Assembly (NCBI GenBank): GCA_963700045.1
Contig: CAVOWK010000012.1
Span: 248,001 to 312,000, forward strand
Length of the DNA stretch: 64,000 nt
Reading direction: 5' to 3'
Origin: RPQJ01 sp963700045
GTDB taxonomy: Bacteria > Pseudomonadota > Gammaproteobacteria > Steroidobacterales > Steroidobacteraceae
In this document: piece after piece, positions 9,001 to 17,369 of the stretch
Numbering within the stretch: the stretch's first letter is position 1
Layout: each line of letters begins with the position of its first letter
Program-made: the position numbers and the translations under genes
The notes under the pieces: generated by a model
Seen by the model: only the letters and a program-made list of their open reading frames with translations
The model's database searches: none
What the model was told of the DNA's origin: nothing

Positions 9001-10185
9001 CGAGAGCTCGACGCGCAGGATCAGCACCAACGCATCAGCGATGTCCGGGTCGGTGTCGGGATCGACGACGTACTGCACGTCCGGCTGCAGCACGAGGTGC
9101 TCGCCGAGGGGAATGCGCCAGGTGAGTTCGTAAGCCTGCTCGCCCGAGGTCACGTCGACACCCTCGGCGTGCATCGCATCCTCGTATTCGCCGCCGTTGC
9201 GCGCATAACCGAATGCGAGGCCGATGGAGTCGTCGCGGTCCGGCAGGAGACCTCCAGTGCACACGATCCCGCCGCCCGTGTAGAGGTCAATGCGCGAGAC
9301 CTCTGCGTTCGCGACGCCGATCCGGCCGTAGGCGACGAAGCCCGCAGCGAACTCGCGCTCGATCGAGGCATAGACGCCGTACTCGCTATCACGGTCTTGC
9401 GGCTCGGACAGGCCGCTCTTGCTGCGAGTGAAACGCCATGCACCGGCCTTGACCCGCGCCGATTGCAGCGGCCGCTCGTACTCGAGGATGAGCATCGGCC
9501 CGCCTGCAAACGGCGTATCGCTGTAATCCGTTTCGGATGACGCTTCGACGTCGAGCGCCGCACCGCGCAGGATGCCGCCGCCTTCGCGCCGCTGCTGCAG
9601 GCGGACGCCGAACGCGGTGCGCGGAAAGATGGACGGCCCCGCCGCACCGGTCTGCGAGATGTCGGGCCCGACTCCCTGTGAACTCGACAGGAACAGTCCG
9701 CCAGCCTCGATCGCATCGAATTCGGTGTTGAGGTCGTAGCGACCGAGCAGCACGGAACTGCTTTCGGACAGGGGCACTTCGACCCAGGCCTCGAACAGTC
9801 GCGTGCCGTCATCAGCGTCGATGTTGCTGACCGTCTGCAGGTCGCCGACCTGGAATTCGGAGAAACCGCCGCCGTAAACGTGCTGCACTGACAGGTGCAG
9901 CGAGTTGCCGCGGCCCGCGAACACGAAGCCGTCGTCGAAGGTGAGTTCGACGAGCCCCATGTGCCGGTCGCCGCGGTCGAGTCCGCCGCTCGCGACAGTG
10001 GCGAAGTCGCCGGTCCAGGAGGCGCCGAACCCCTCTGCTGCGGCCGGTGCCGACCACGCAATGAACAGCGCGAGAGTCGCTGCCCGCCATGCCGCGCAAG
10101 GCTGATGGCCGGTCGGAACCGGAGCCAGACCAGTGCATTCCGTGGTCACCGGCACTTGAGCCTGCCGCGCAAGCGTGTCAGCCAT
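8995..10185 (-). CDS. Carbohydrate-selective porin, OprB family
   Basis: This is an outer-membrane beta-barrel predicted to let sugars through. A signal-like segment (WRAATLALFIAWSAPAAAEG) is followed by alternating aromatic strands. The C-terminal block with YELTWRIPLGEHLVLQPDVQ, VDPD and LILRVELSL matches the OprB end. The start is uncertain: ATG at 10185 is used, one at 10221 is possible, and both give a long region before the signal sequence. Its stop codon lies next to and overlaps the 3' end of convergent murB by six bases. Confidence 0.75.
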   Translation of the reverse strand: MADTLARQAQVPVTTECTGLAPVPTGHQPCAAWRAATLALFIAWSAPAAAEGFGASWTGDFATVASGGLDRGDRHMGLVELTFDDGFVFAGRGNSLHLSVQHVYGGGFSEFQVGDLQTVSNIDADDGTRLFEAWVEVPLSESSSVLLGRYDLNTEFDAIEAGGLFLSSSQGVGPDISQTGAAGPSIFPRTAFGVRLQQRREGGGILRGAALDVEASSETDYSDTPFAGGPMLILEYERPLQSARVKAGAWRFTRSKSGLSEPQDRDSEYGVYASIEREFAAGFVAYGRIGVANAEVSRIDLYTGGGIVCTGGLLPDRDDSIGLAFGYARNGGEYEDAMHAEGVDVTSGEQAYELTWRIPLGEHLVLQPDVQYVVDPDTDPDIADALVLILRVELSL

Positions 10186-10311
10186 CAAAGACCATGTACG
10201 AATGCCTGCAACACGATCCATGGTCTCAACGATACGCAGACCTGCGACTCGAACAAGGCAGAAGAGCCCCGCCCGTGGTCGGGTGCCCCGACGCCAGCGA
10301 AGGTGATGCCG

Positions 10312-10731
10312 CTACCAGGCGCCGGTGTTCGGCATGCTCACCCAGGGTTCCGCCGGCAGCTGCGCTGCGCCCTTCTGCAACAGCTCGATCGAAATGTTGT
10401 CCGGCGACCTGACGAAGGCCATGCGGCCATCGCGCGGCGGGCGGTTGATCGTGACGCCGTGCTCCATGAGACGACGGCACGACTCGTAGACGTCGTCGAC
10501 CTCGTACGCGAGGTGGCCGAAGGCGCGGCCGATGCCGTACTCCTCGCGATCCCAGTTGTAGGTGAGCTCGACCTGCGCGTCGTCGTCCCCAGGCGCGGCC
10601 AGGAACACCAGCGTAAACCGGCCCTTGGGATACTCGGTGCGGCGCAGTTCGCGCAGCCCGAGCGCGTCGCAGTAGAACCTGAGCGAGGCGTCGAGGTCGG
10701 TGACGCGGACCATCGTGTGCAGGTATTTCAT
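10312..10731 (-). CDS. gloA: Lactoylglutathione lyase (glyoxalase I)
   Basis: GloA isomerises the hemithioacetal of methylglyoxal and glutathione to S-lactoylglutathione. The 139-residue length matches the bacterial enzyme. The four metal ligands are visible: His5 in MKYLHTMVRV, the Glu in AQVELTYNWD, the His in GRAFGHLAYEVDDVY, and the Glu in DNISIELLQKG. The short, loop-deleted form is the Ni/Co-preferring bacterial type. The glutathione-synthesis gene gshA is partly present at the end of the window. Confidence 0.95.
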   Translation of the reverse strand: MKYLHTMVRVTDLDASLRFYCDALGLRELRRTEYPKGRFTLVFLAAPGDDDAQVELTYNWDREEYGIGRAFGHLAYEVDDVYESCRRLMEHGVTINRPPRDGRMAFVRSPDNISIELLQKGAAQLPAEPWVSMPNTGAW

Positions 10732-10809
10732 GCGCGGATGTTACCGCGGGCGTCACGATCCGGGCAGCGGCACTTGCAGTAGACCGCGTTCCGACGCAGG
10801 CTCTGCCCC

Positions 10810-11490
10810 ATGCAGAGAAACGTTTCGTCGACCCTGCGGGCAGTGCTCATGCCAGCCCTGGTCGTACTGGCCGGCGTAGCCGGATGTGCGTCGACCACCC
10901 GGACGCCCGAGGCCCCCGTCGCGCCGCCGGCCGCGGCAGAAGATTCCCCGGCCGACCAGCGCACCCTCGGCTCCGCCGAAGCACAGGTCATGATCATCGA
11001 GTTCACGGACTTGCAGTGCCCGTACTGCGCGCGGTTCGCCCGCGACACCTGGCCGCTGCTGCGCGAACGCTACGTCGATACGGGCAAGGTCCGGTTCGCC
11101 ACGCGTGACCTGCCTCTGCCGCTCCACGAGTTCGCCTTGCCCGCGGCCGTCGCCGCGCGCTGCGCCGGGCAGCAGGGCAAGTTCTGGGAGTATCGCGAGG
11201 CGCTGTTCCGCGACCAGTCGCTCCTGAGCCAGGGCCGCTACGCGGAGCTGGCGGGCGAGTTTGGACTGGACCGCACCCGCTTCGAGAGCTGCCGCGCCGA
11301 CCCCGCTGTGCTGGCAGCCGTGCGTGCAGATGCGGCGCTGGCAGCCTCCAGCGGCATCGGGTCGACACCGTCGTTCGTCATCGGTCGCGTCGTCAACGGC
11401 GAGTTTGAAGGCGAGTTGATGTCCGGAGCGAAGCCGTTCGAGGTGTTCCAGCAGCGGCTCGACTCACTGCTGCAACAGCCGAAGCAATAG
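10810..11490 (+). CDS. DsbA-fold thioredoxin-like lipoprotein
   Basis: The 226-residue protein has a lipoprotein signal (VLAGVAGCAS, lipidated Cys at about residue 26) and a DsbA/DSBA-like thioredoxin domain. The redox motif CPYC sits in FTDLQCPYCARFARD. The helical insertion has the expected FALPAAVAARCAGQQGKFWE, and the cis-Pro region is GIGSTPSFVIG. It is expected in the envelope as a disulfide oxidoreductase of the DsbG/BdbD-like group; direction and partners are unknown. Its 3' end overlaps convergent chrA by 27 bases. Confidence 0.85.
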   Translation: MQRNVSSTLRAVLMPALVVLAGVAGCASTTRTPEAPVAPPAAAEDSPADQRTLGSAEAQVMIIEFTDLQCPYCARFARDTWPLLRERYVDTGKVRFATRDLPLPLHEFALPAAVAARCAGQQGKFWEYREALFRDQSLLSQGRYAELAGEFGLDRTRFESCRADPAVLAAVRADAALAASSGIGSTPSFVIGRVVNGEFEGELMSGAKPFEVFQQRLDSLLQQPKQ

Positions 11491-12735
11491 CCCGCTCGCC
11501 GCAGCGGCAAGCAGGACGGGTCCCAGCGACCAGCGCGCGCGCTCGAGCAGGAGCCACGCCGCGAGCGCGATCAGCGCGGCATTCCAGTCCGGCGCGGCAC
11601 GCCACCCGTCCGGGACCAGCACCACCTGCGCGAGCAGCAGGACCAGTGTCGCAATGACGCCGACGACCGCCGCGGTGATCGCACCGAGCGCGCCTTCGAT
11701 GCGCACGTTGCGCGTGAGTCGCTCGACGTAAGGCGCCCCGAGCAGGATGAAAAGGAAGGACGGCAGGAACGTCGCCCACGTTGCGAGCGCGCCTGCAAGC
11801 AGCGCCGAGCCGAGCGGCGACAACGGTCCGGGCTGGTTCCAGCCGGCCATGAACCCCATGAACTGCAGCACGATGATCAACGGGCCCGGCGTGGTTTCCG
11901 CCAGCGCCAGCCCCGCGACAGACTGCTCCGCCGTGACCCACGCGAGCTTGTCGACGAGCTGGTTCGTGACGTAGCCGAGTACGGCGTACGCGCCGCCGAA
12001 TGTCACCAGCGCCGCCTTGGTGAAGAACAGGTAGATGGCCGCCCACAGCGAAGCACCGCCCAGCGTGGCCACCACTACGAGCAGCGGAATCAGCCAGAGC
12101 GCGAGACCGACGGCAGCCACCCTGGCGGTCTGTGCGCCGCGCGCAGGGGTCGCGCCTGCAGCGGGTCCCTCGGTCGACACTGCATGGCGCGCGAGGTAAG
12201 CGCCCACTGCCGCCGCCACCAGCAACACGACAGGAAACGGCACGCGCACGAATTCGAGCGCCACGAACGACGCAGCCGCGAGGACGACATGCAGCGATGT
12301 TTGCAACGCACGGCGTGCGATGCGCGACATCGCCTGCAGCACCAGCGCGACGACGGCGGCCTGCAGGCCGTACAGCAGCGCCGAGACCCACGCCAGTGAC
12401 CCGTGCGCCACGTAGACATACGAGAGCGCGAACAGCAGCAATATCGCCGGCAGCACGAAGCCCAGCCCCGCCACGAGCCCGCCGCGGATGCCGTGCAGCT
12501 TCCAGCCCAGGAAGATCGCGAGCTGCAGCGCCTCCGGCCCCGGCAGCAACATGCAGAAGTTCAGCGCGCGCGTGAATTCACGGTCGTCGAGCCAGTGGCG
12601 ACGCTCGACGGTTTCACGGTGCAGGATGGCAATCTGGCCGGCGGGGCCGCCGAAGGAAACGAATCCGAGTTTCGCCCAGAAGCGGGCAGCTTCGGCAAAT
12701 GACGGCGGGGACGGACTGCTGGGCGGGGGCGCCAT
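11464..12735 (-). CDS. chrA: Chromate transporter ChrA (two-domain)
   Basis: ChrA exports chromate from the cytoplasm. The start is the ATG at 12735; an upstream frame would add a non-homologous leader. The protein has two CHR half-domains. The N half carries FGGPAGQIAILHRETV and LLPGPEALQLAIFLGW; the C half carries FGGAYAVLGYVTNQLV and ALAETTPGPLIIVLQFMGF. About ten to twelve hydrophobic segments are visible. No chrB regulator is present. The orientation is the same as the downstream-lying ilvB, from which a large inverted repeat separates it. Confidence 0.92.
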   Translation of the reverse strand: MAPPPSSPSPPSFAEAARFWAKLGFVSFGGPAGQIAILHRETVERRHWLDDREFTRALNFCMLLPGPEALQLAIFLGWKLHGIRGGLVAGLGFVLPAILLLFALSYVYVAHGSLAWVSALLYGLQAAVVALVLQAMSRIARRALQTSLHVVLAAASFVALEFVRVPFPVVLLVAAAVGAYLARHAVSTEGPAAGATPARGAQTARVAAVGLALWLIPLLVVVATLGGASLWAAIYLFFTKAALVTFGGAYAVLGYVTNQLVDKLAWVTAEQSVAGLALAETTPGPLIIVLQFMGFMAGWNQPGPLSPLGSALLAGALATWATFLPSFLFILLGAPYVERLTRNVRIEGALGAITAAVVGVIATLVLLLAQVVLVPDGWRAAPDWNAALIALAAWLLLERARWSLGPVLLAAAASGLLLRLLQQ

Positions 12736-12774
12736 GGGCGCAAGTATCACGGCAACGGGTGACGAACCGCCAAG

Positions 12775-12850
12775 AAAATCGGGGACGCTCACCTGTTTCC
12801 GCACCTGGTATTGGAACTAGGTGGGAAATAGGTGAGCGTCCCCGATTTTC
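12775..12850. repeat. Palindromic intergenic repeat, family A (copy 1)
   Basis: An imperfect inverted repeat spans the space between ilvB and chrA. The left arm reads AAAATCGGGGACGCTCACCT, and the complement of the right arm reads AAAATCGGGGACGCTCACCT followed by ATTTCCCA. The loop region also pairs partly (CACCTGG / CTAGGTG). The same core, GGGGACGCTCACCT, recurs as a second palindrome at 23093-23150, so this is a dispersed REP-like element. It lies just beyond the ilvB stop and could also act as a terminator. Confidence 0.75.
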
Positions 12851-12870
12851 CCAGTTTTCCGCAGGTGCCG

Positions 12871-14670
12871 TCAGAACATCTCGGAAGCGCCGGGCTCCGC
12901 AGTCGTCCGGTTCGCCGCGCGCGATTCGATGAAATCGCCCGTGATCATTTCATCGTACGCCTGGCCCGGGCCGACCATCGGGTAGACACCCGCTTCAGTG
13001 TCGATGATCACCTCGAGGAAGGCCGGACCCTTGAACTCGATGAATTCCTTCACCACCCGCGGCACGTCCGCCTTGCGGTCGAGCCGCACGGCGAACCGGT
13101 AGCCGTCGGCCTGCGCGGCCTTCACGAAATCCTTCTTGTGCAGCGACTTGTCGCTGGCCGACAGGCGGCCCTTGAAGAACAGCTTCTGCCACTGCTTGAC
13201 CATGCCGTCGCCGAAGTTGTTCAGCACGACGACCTTGATCGGCAGGTCGTAGGTCGTGACGGTCTCGAGTTCGCCGAGGTTCATGCGGATGCTGGCATCG
13301 CCGTCGATGTCGATCACGAGCTTGTCGCGACGCGCGAACTGCGCGCCGATTGCCGCGGGCAGGCCGAACCCCATCGTGCCCATGCTGCCCGAGGTGAGCC
13401 ACAGGCGCGGTTCGCGGAAATCGAAGTACTGCGCCGCCCACATCTGGTGCTGGCCGACGCCGGTCGCAATCACGGCTTCACCGCGCGTCAGCCGGTTGAT
13501 CTCCTCGATCACGTAGTACGGCTGGATCAGCTCGCTGTCGCGATCGTAATTCATCGCGTGACGGCGCTTCAGTTCGGCGACGTGCGCATGCCACGGCGAC
13601 CAGTCGCGCTTGAAGCCCGCACCCTTGCCGTGCAGGCGCAGTCTTGCGAGCGCCGGGCGCAGCAGCCCGACATGGCTCCACTGTACGCGCTTGACCTTGT
13701 TGATCTCGGACGCGTCGACGTCCATGTGCGCGATGCGCTTCGCATTGCGCGCGAACTTGGCCGGCACGGCCGCGACGCGGTCGTCGAAGCGGGCACCGAG
13801 GCAGAACAGGAAGTCGCAATCGTCCACCGCGTAGTTCGCGAACGCCGCGCCGTGCATACCGAGCATGTGCAGCGCAAGCGGCTCCGTCGTGTCGTACGTG
13901 CCGATGCCCATCAGCGTGGTGACGACAGGAATGCCGAATTCGTGCGCGAAGGCGCGCAGTTCCTCCGCTCCGTCGCTGTGGATGACACCGCCACCGGCGT
14001 AGATCAGCGGGCGCTCGGCCGCGCCGAGCATCTGGAAGAATTTCGCGGCGTGTTCGTCTTCGAGCACGCGGGCGCGCAGAGCCTGCATGCGCGCGTGGTA
14101 GCCGCGCATCGGCAGCAGGCCGCTGCCCTGGTAGCTGCCGGCCCAGTTCTGGACGTCCTTCGGGATGTCGATCACGACCGGTCCCGGCCGACCCGAGCGC
14201 GCGATCTCGAACGCAGTGCGCACGGTGGCTTCCAGCTTGGCCGGATCCGTGACGAGGAAGCAGTGCTTCGCGACGGCGCCCATGATGTTGGAGACGGGCG
14301 CTTCCTGGAACGCGTCGGTGCCGATGGCGGAAGTGCCGACCTGGCCGCAGATCACGACGATCGGGATCGAATCTGCAGTGCAGTCGCGCACCGGCGTGAC
14401 CGTGTTGGTGGCGCCAGGCCCCGACGTCACGACACAGACGCCCACTTTTCCACTCGCCCGCGCATAACCGGCCGCCATGAACCCCGCGCCCTGCTCGTTC
14501 GCCGGGACGATCAGCGGCATCGGGCGCGCGCCTGCGGCCAGCTTCGACTGCTGGTCGTTGTGGCGGAAAATCGCGTCGTACGTCGGCAGGATCGCGCCGC
14601 CGCTGTACCCGAAAATGGTGTCGACGCCTTCGTCAGCCAGCACCTGCACGATGATTTCCGCGCCGCTCAT
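12871..14670 (-). CDS. ilvB: Acetolactate synthase large subunit (ThDP-dependent)
   Basis: This subunit condenses pyruvate with pyruvate or 2-oxobutyrate in branched-chain amino-acid synthesis. The start MSGAEIIVQVLADEGVDTIF at 14670 gives 599 residues, the usual length. Features in order: the ThDP pyrimidine domain with ANEQGAGFMAAGYARASG (catalytic Glu), the FAD/central domain, and the ThDP diphosphate motif in IDGDASIRMNLGELETV ending VVLNN. Two family positions are atypical: FGYSGG rather than FGYPGG, and NEQGAGF instead of HEQGAAH. The small subunit is on the opposite strand, 252 bases away. Confidence 0.9.
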   Translation of the reverse strand: MSGAEIIVQVLADEGVDTIFGYSGGAILPTYDAIFRHNDQQSKLAAGARPMPLIVPANEQGAGFMAAGYARASGKVGVCVVTSGPGATNTVTPVRDCTADSIPIVVICGQVGTSAIGTDAFQEAPVSNIMGAVAKHCFLVTDPAKLEATVRTAFEIARSGRPGPVVIDIPKDVQNWAGSYQGSGLLPMRGYHARMQALRARVLEDEHAAKFFQMLGAAERPLIYAGGGVIHSDGAEELRAFAHEFGIPVVTTLMGIGTYDTTEPLALHMLGMHGAAFANYAVDDCDFLFCLGARFDDRVAAVPAKFARNAKRIAHMDVDASEINKVKRVQWSHVGLLRPALARLRLHGKGAGFKRDWSPWHAHVAELKRRHAMNYDRDSELIQPYYVIEEINRLTRGEAVIATGVGQHQMWAAQYFDFREPRLWLTSGSMGTMGFGLPAAIGAQFARRDKLVIDIDGDASIRMNLGELETVTTYDLPIKVVVLNNFGDGMVKQWQKLFFKGRLSASDKSLHKKDFVKAAQADGYRFAVRLDRKADVPRVVKEFIEFKGPAFLEVIIDTEAGVYPMVGPGQAYDEMITGDFIESRAANRTTAEPGASEMF

Positions 14671-14922
14671 GGACTGGCCGCTCCGCGGGTGCGCGGACGG
14701 GGTGGTCGGCAATGGACTGGCGGCGATGCTGTTCACGGGCGCGCTCGTTGCGACGGGTGTGGGACGATTATGTTGCGATGCAAACGAGACTAACAGCCAC
14801 CGCGGCCGCGCGTCCATCTAGGCGGCTCCCACCCGATCCCCTATTCTGGGGTGCGGAATCCGGCGGCCTCTCCACCGGTTTCTGCAATGAAATCATAGTG
14901 ATGCCGTTTCCGGGAGCCCGCC

Positions 14923-15426
14923 GTGTCAAGCCAACGCCACATCATCGCCATCACCCTGCAGAATGAATCCGGCGCACTGACCCGCGTTGCAGGGCTGTTC
15001 TCGACCCGCGGCTACAACATCGAGTCGCTCAATGTGGCGGCCACGGACGATCCCACGGTCTCCCGCCTGACGCTGGTGACGACCGGCAACGACGCCGTCA
15101 TCCACCAGATTACGCAGCAGTCGCTGAAGCTGGTCGACGTGGTCGACGTCGAGGACGTCACGCGCGAGGAACACTTCGAACGCGAGTTGCTGCTGATCAA
15201 GGTCAAGGCCAAGGCTACCCAGGTCGGATCGCTGTGGTCGGCCACGCAACGCGCGGGCGGCCGCGTGCTCTGGGATGCGGCGGACAGCTTCACCATCGAG
15301 CTCACGAGCAGCGAGGCCGACACCAACCGCTTCATGGCGGAGGTCGGGAACTTCGGCGAGGTGCTCGAGGTGGTGCGCAGCGGCGCGCTGGCGATCCAGA
15401 AGGGACGGCACGTGCTGGAGTCGTAG
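14923..15426 (+). CDS. ilvH: Acetolactate synthase small (regulatory) subunit
   Basis: The 167-residue product is the regulatory subunit that activates the large subunit and binds valine. An N-terminal ACT domain (IAITLQNESGALTRVAGLFS, RGYNIESLNV) is followed by the ALS_ss_C domain (ELLLIKVKAK and so on to the end). A GTG start at 14923 follows GGGAG at good spacing. Unlike the standard ilvBN or ilvIH operons, the gene is divergent from the large subunit, sharing a 252-base intergenic control region. Confidence 0.93.
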   Translation: MSSQRHIIAITLQNESGALTRVAGLFSTRGYNIESLNVAATDDPTVSRLTLVTTGNDAVIHQITQQSLKLVDVVDVEDVTREEHFERELLLIKVKAKATQVGSLWSATQRAGGRVLWDAADSFTIELTSSEADTNRFMAEVGNFGEVLEVVRSGALAIQKGRHVLES

Positions 15427-15487
15427 CCGCTAGACTGCCGGCGCCGAACTGCACTGGCGGCGATCATCCGGTTGAGGTTGCACAGGA

Positions 15488-15577
15488 ATGGCCGATGTTT
15501 TCGTTTCCTATGCCCGCAGCGACAAAGCGCGCGTGGCGCCGGTCGGTGACGGCAACACCGTGCCTGCGGCGCACTAG
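15488..15577 (+). pseudogene. N-terminal stub of a TIR-domain protein
   Basis: A 29-codon frame with an AGGA upstream reads MADVFVSYARSDKARVAP and then VGDGNTVPAAH before a stop. The first 18 residues are the diagnostic first strand and helix of a bacterial TIR domain (xVFVSYARxDKxRV), as found in TIR-adenylate cyclase and TIR-TPR proteins. The homology stops abruptly after residue 18, so the rest of the gene has been deleted. It lies between ilvH and the TMEM175-like gene. Confidence 0.6.
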
Positions 15578-15588
15578 CGAGCACACGC

Positions 15589-16173
15589 TTGGGCAAGCAT
15601 CGACTCGAGGCGTTCAGCGACGGGGTGCTCGCCATCCTGATCACCATACTGGTGCTGGAACTCAAGGTGCCGCATGGCACGGAGATCGCGTCCCTCGCGC
15701 CGCTGATCCCGGTGTTCCTGACCTATGTGCTGAGCTTCATCTATCTCGGCATCTACTGGAACAACCACCATCACCTGCTGCAGCTCTGCAACCGCGTGAC
15801 GGGCACGATGCTGTGGGCCAACCTTGCGCTGCTGTTCTGGTTGTCGCTGGTACCGTTCGCGACCGGCTGGATGGGCGAGAATCACTTCGCGGCCTGGCCG
15901 ACCGCGCTGTACGGCATCGTACTGCTGATGGCTGCACTCAGCTACACCTGGCTGCAGACGCTGATCATCCGCGCCGAGGGACCGGACTCCAGACTTGCGA
16001 AGGCGGTGCGGGCCGACCGCAAGGGCAAGCTCTCGCTGGCGCTGTACGCACTGGCGATCGTCGTCGCCTTGCGCCTGGGATGGCTGTCGCTTGCGATCTA
16101 CGTGCTGGTCGCGCTGATCTGGCTGGTTCCGGACCGGCGAATCGAAAGAGTCGCGTCGCACGCGCCGGATTGA
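15589..16173 (+). CDS. TMEM175-family (DUF1211) potassium channel-like protein
   Basis: The 194-residue protein begins at a TTG and opens with MGKHRLEAFSDGVLAILITI, containing the FSDGVxAI signature of the TMEM175 family. Bacterial members are six-helix tetrameric K+ channels. Hydrophobic segments are seen at about residues 10-28, 37-57, 72-92, 103-123 and 143-180, with a conserved IYWNNHHHL after the second. No strong ribosome site precedes the TTG. Start choice therefore rests on alignment with the family's N-terminal motif. Confidence 0.85.
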   Translation: MGKHRLEAFSDGVLAILITILVLELKVPHGTEIASLAPLIPVFLTYVLSFIYLGIYWNNHHHLLQLCNRVTGTMLWANLALLFWLSLVPFATGWMGENHFAAWPTALYGIVLLMAALSYTWLQTLIIRAEGPDSRLAKAVRADRKGKLSLALYALAIVVALRLGWLSLAIYVLVALIWLVPDRRIERVASHAPD

Positions 16174-16218
16174 GTCCCGGTCGCAGGACCTGCAGCAAGA
16201 CCACACGAGGGGCACGAC

Positions 16219-16990
16219 ATGGCCAACGAGCGGAACCCGGCAAGCCTGGCAGCGCAGCGCGATCGGCAGGTCCGCCTGGGCCTGACACTCACCGCGCTCT
16301 GGCTGGTCGCCGGCGTGCTCTACGTCGCCGTATCCATGGGCTGGGCTGCCTTCCTGCGGCTGCCGCTCGGCGACCTCGGCGATTTCCTGGACGGCGCGTT
16401 CGCACCGCTCGCCTTCCTGTGGCTGGTGCTCGGGCTGTTTCTGCAGCAGCGCGAACTCGCCGCGAACAACGTCGCGATCCAGCGCCAGTTCGAGGTCATG
16501 CAGCGCACGGCAGAGCACGCCGAGATCCAGACGCGCGCGATTGCGGCCAACGAACTGCACGCGCGACAGGACACGTTCATCGACGTGGCCCAGATGGTGA
16601 TGAACCAGCTCGAGGTGATCGCAGGGATGCTGTTCATTTCGAGCCAGGGCACGATCGGCGACGGCGTGGTGTCGGACGAGGAGGTCGACCTGATGTTTGC
16701 GCGACTGAGTTCCGGCGAGTCGTCGGTCTTCAGCCGACGCATGATCCTGCTGCACGTGCGGCTGGCCGATTCGCGGGACGGCTGGGATTTGTTCTACGGA
16801 ACGCCGATCCGCAAGCAGCATTGCGAGAACTACATCCGACAGCTTCGACCGGCTGCTGCGCAGCGCCGCGGGATGCGACCCCGAGGGCATGATCGTGGAT
16901 GCCCTGCACGGCAACGCGCAGGGCCGGCTGTATCGCGTGATGCGCACATTGCGGGATTCGCCGCCAGCCGGCGCACCGGCTGCCGGCTGA
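16219..16990 (+). CDS. Unknown membrane protein with two helices and coiled coil (one frame break)
   Basis: I do not recognise the family. Residues 20-42 and about 58-75 are hydrophobic (LTALWLVAGVLYVAVSMGW; FAPLAFLWLVLGLFLQQREL). A charged helical or coiled-coil stretch (residues 75-125) and a soluble domain follow. At about 16831-16842 the frame is lost; the next frame continues naturally with SFDRLLRSAAGCDPEGMIVD and ends at TGA 16988-16990. The interval is one base over a multiple of three. The uncorrected frame runs to 17124 with low-quality sequence. A GGGGCACGAC ribosome-site region precedes the ATG. It converges on the chorismate mutase gene. Confidence 0.6.
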
Positions 16991-17039
16991 CCAAGCGCCA
17001 GGTGGCCCGCGCTCACGCGCTTGTCGGCGCCGACGAGTG

Positions 17040-17369
17040 TCAGGACTTGCGCGCCGGTACCGGCAGTGTCCGCGACATCTCGAGCAGCGTGCGAAAAAGT
17101 TGTTCCACTTCCTGCCACGGGTAGGGACCGCGATATGTCGCGTGCAGGCGCTCGAGCAACTGCCGCTCGCGAATCGCGTCGAACGCCAGAAAGCCGGCCG
17201 ACTGCTTGAGCGCCAGGATCTCCTCGACGATGCTACCGCGCTGCTCGATGGCCCCCAGGATCTTGAGGTCCTGTTCGTCGATCCGGAGACGCAGTGCCTG
17301 CAGCGCTTCCAGCAGCGGCTGCGGCAGACTCGCTTGCGGCCCGCCACTGCGCGACGTGAGGTTGTTCAC
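17040..17369 (-). CDS. Chorismate mutase type II (AroQ), monofunctional
   Basis: The 109-residue protein is a single AroQ helix bundle, predicted to convert chorismate to prephenate. Residues matching the E. coli P-protein active site are present in order: Arg in ALRLRIDEQD, Arg in EQRGSIVEEI, Lys in LALKQS, and Asp, Arg and Glu in FDAIRERQ. The GTG start at 17369 overlaps the stop of the upstream membrane methyltransferase (GTGA), indicating translational coupling. There is no fused dehydratase or dehydrogenase. Prephenate is the carboxyl donor used by CmoA, which is encoded first in this operon. Confidence 0.85.
   Translation of the reverse strand: MNNLTSRSGGPQASLPQPLLEALQALRLRIDEQDLKILGAIEQRGSIVEEILALKQSAGFLAFDAIRERQLLERLHATYRGPYPWQEVEQLFRTLLEMSRTLPVPARKS

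Noticed and set aside
12832..14793. A 653-codon open frame on the plus strand
   Set aside because: It is antisense to the acetolactate synthase large subunit, which has clear catalytic motifs; the plus-strand product has none.
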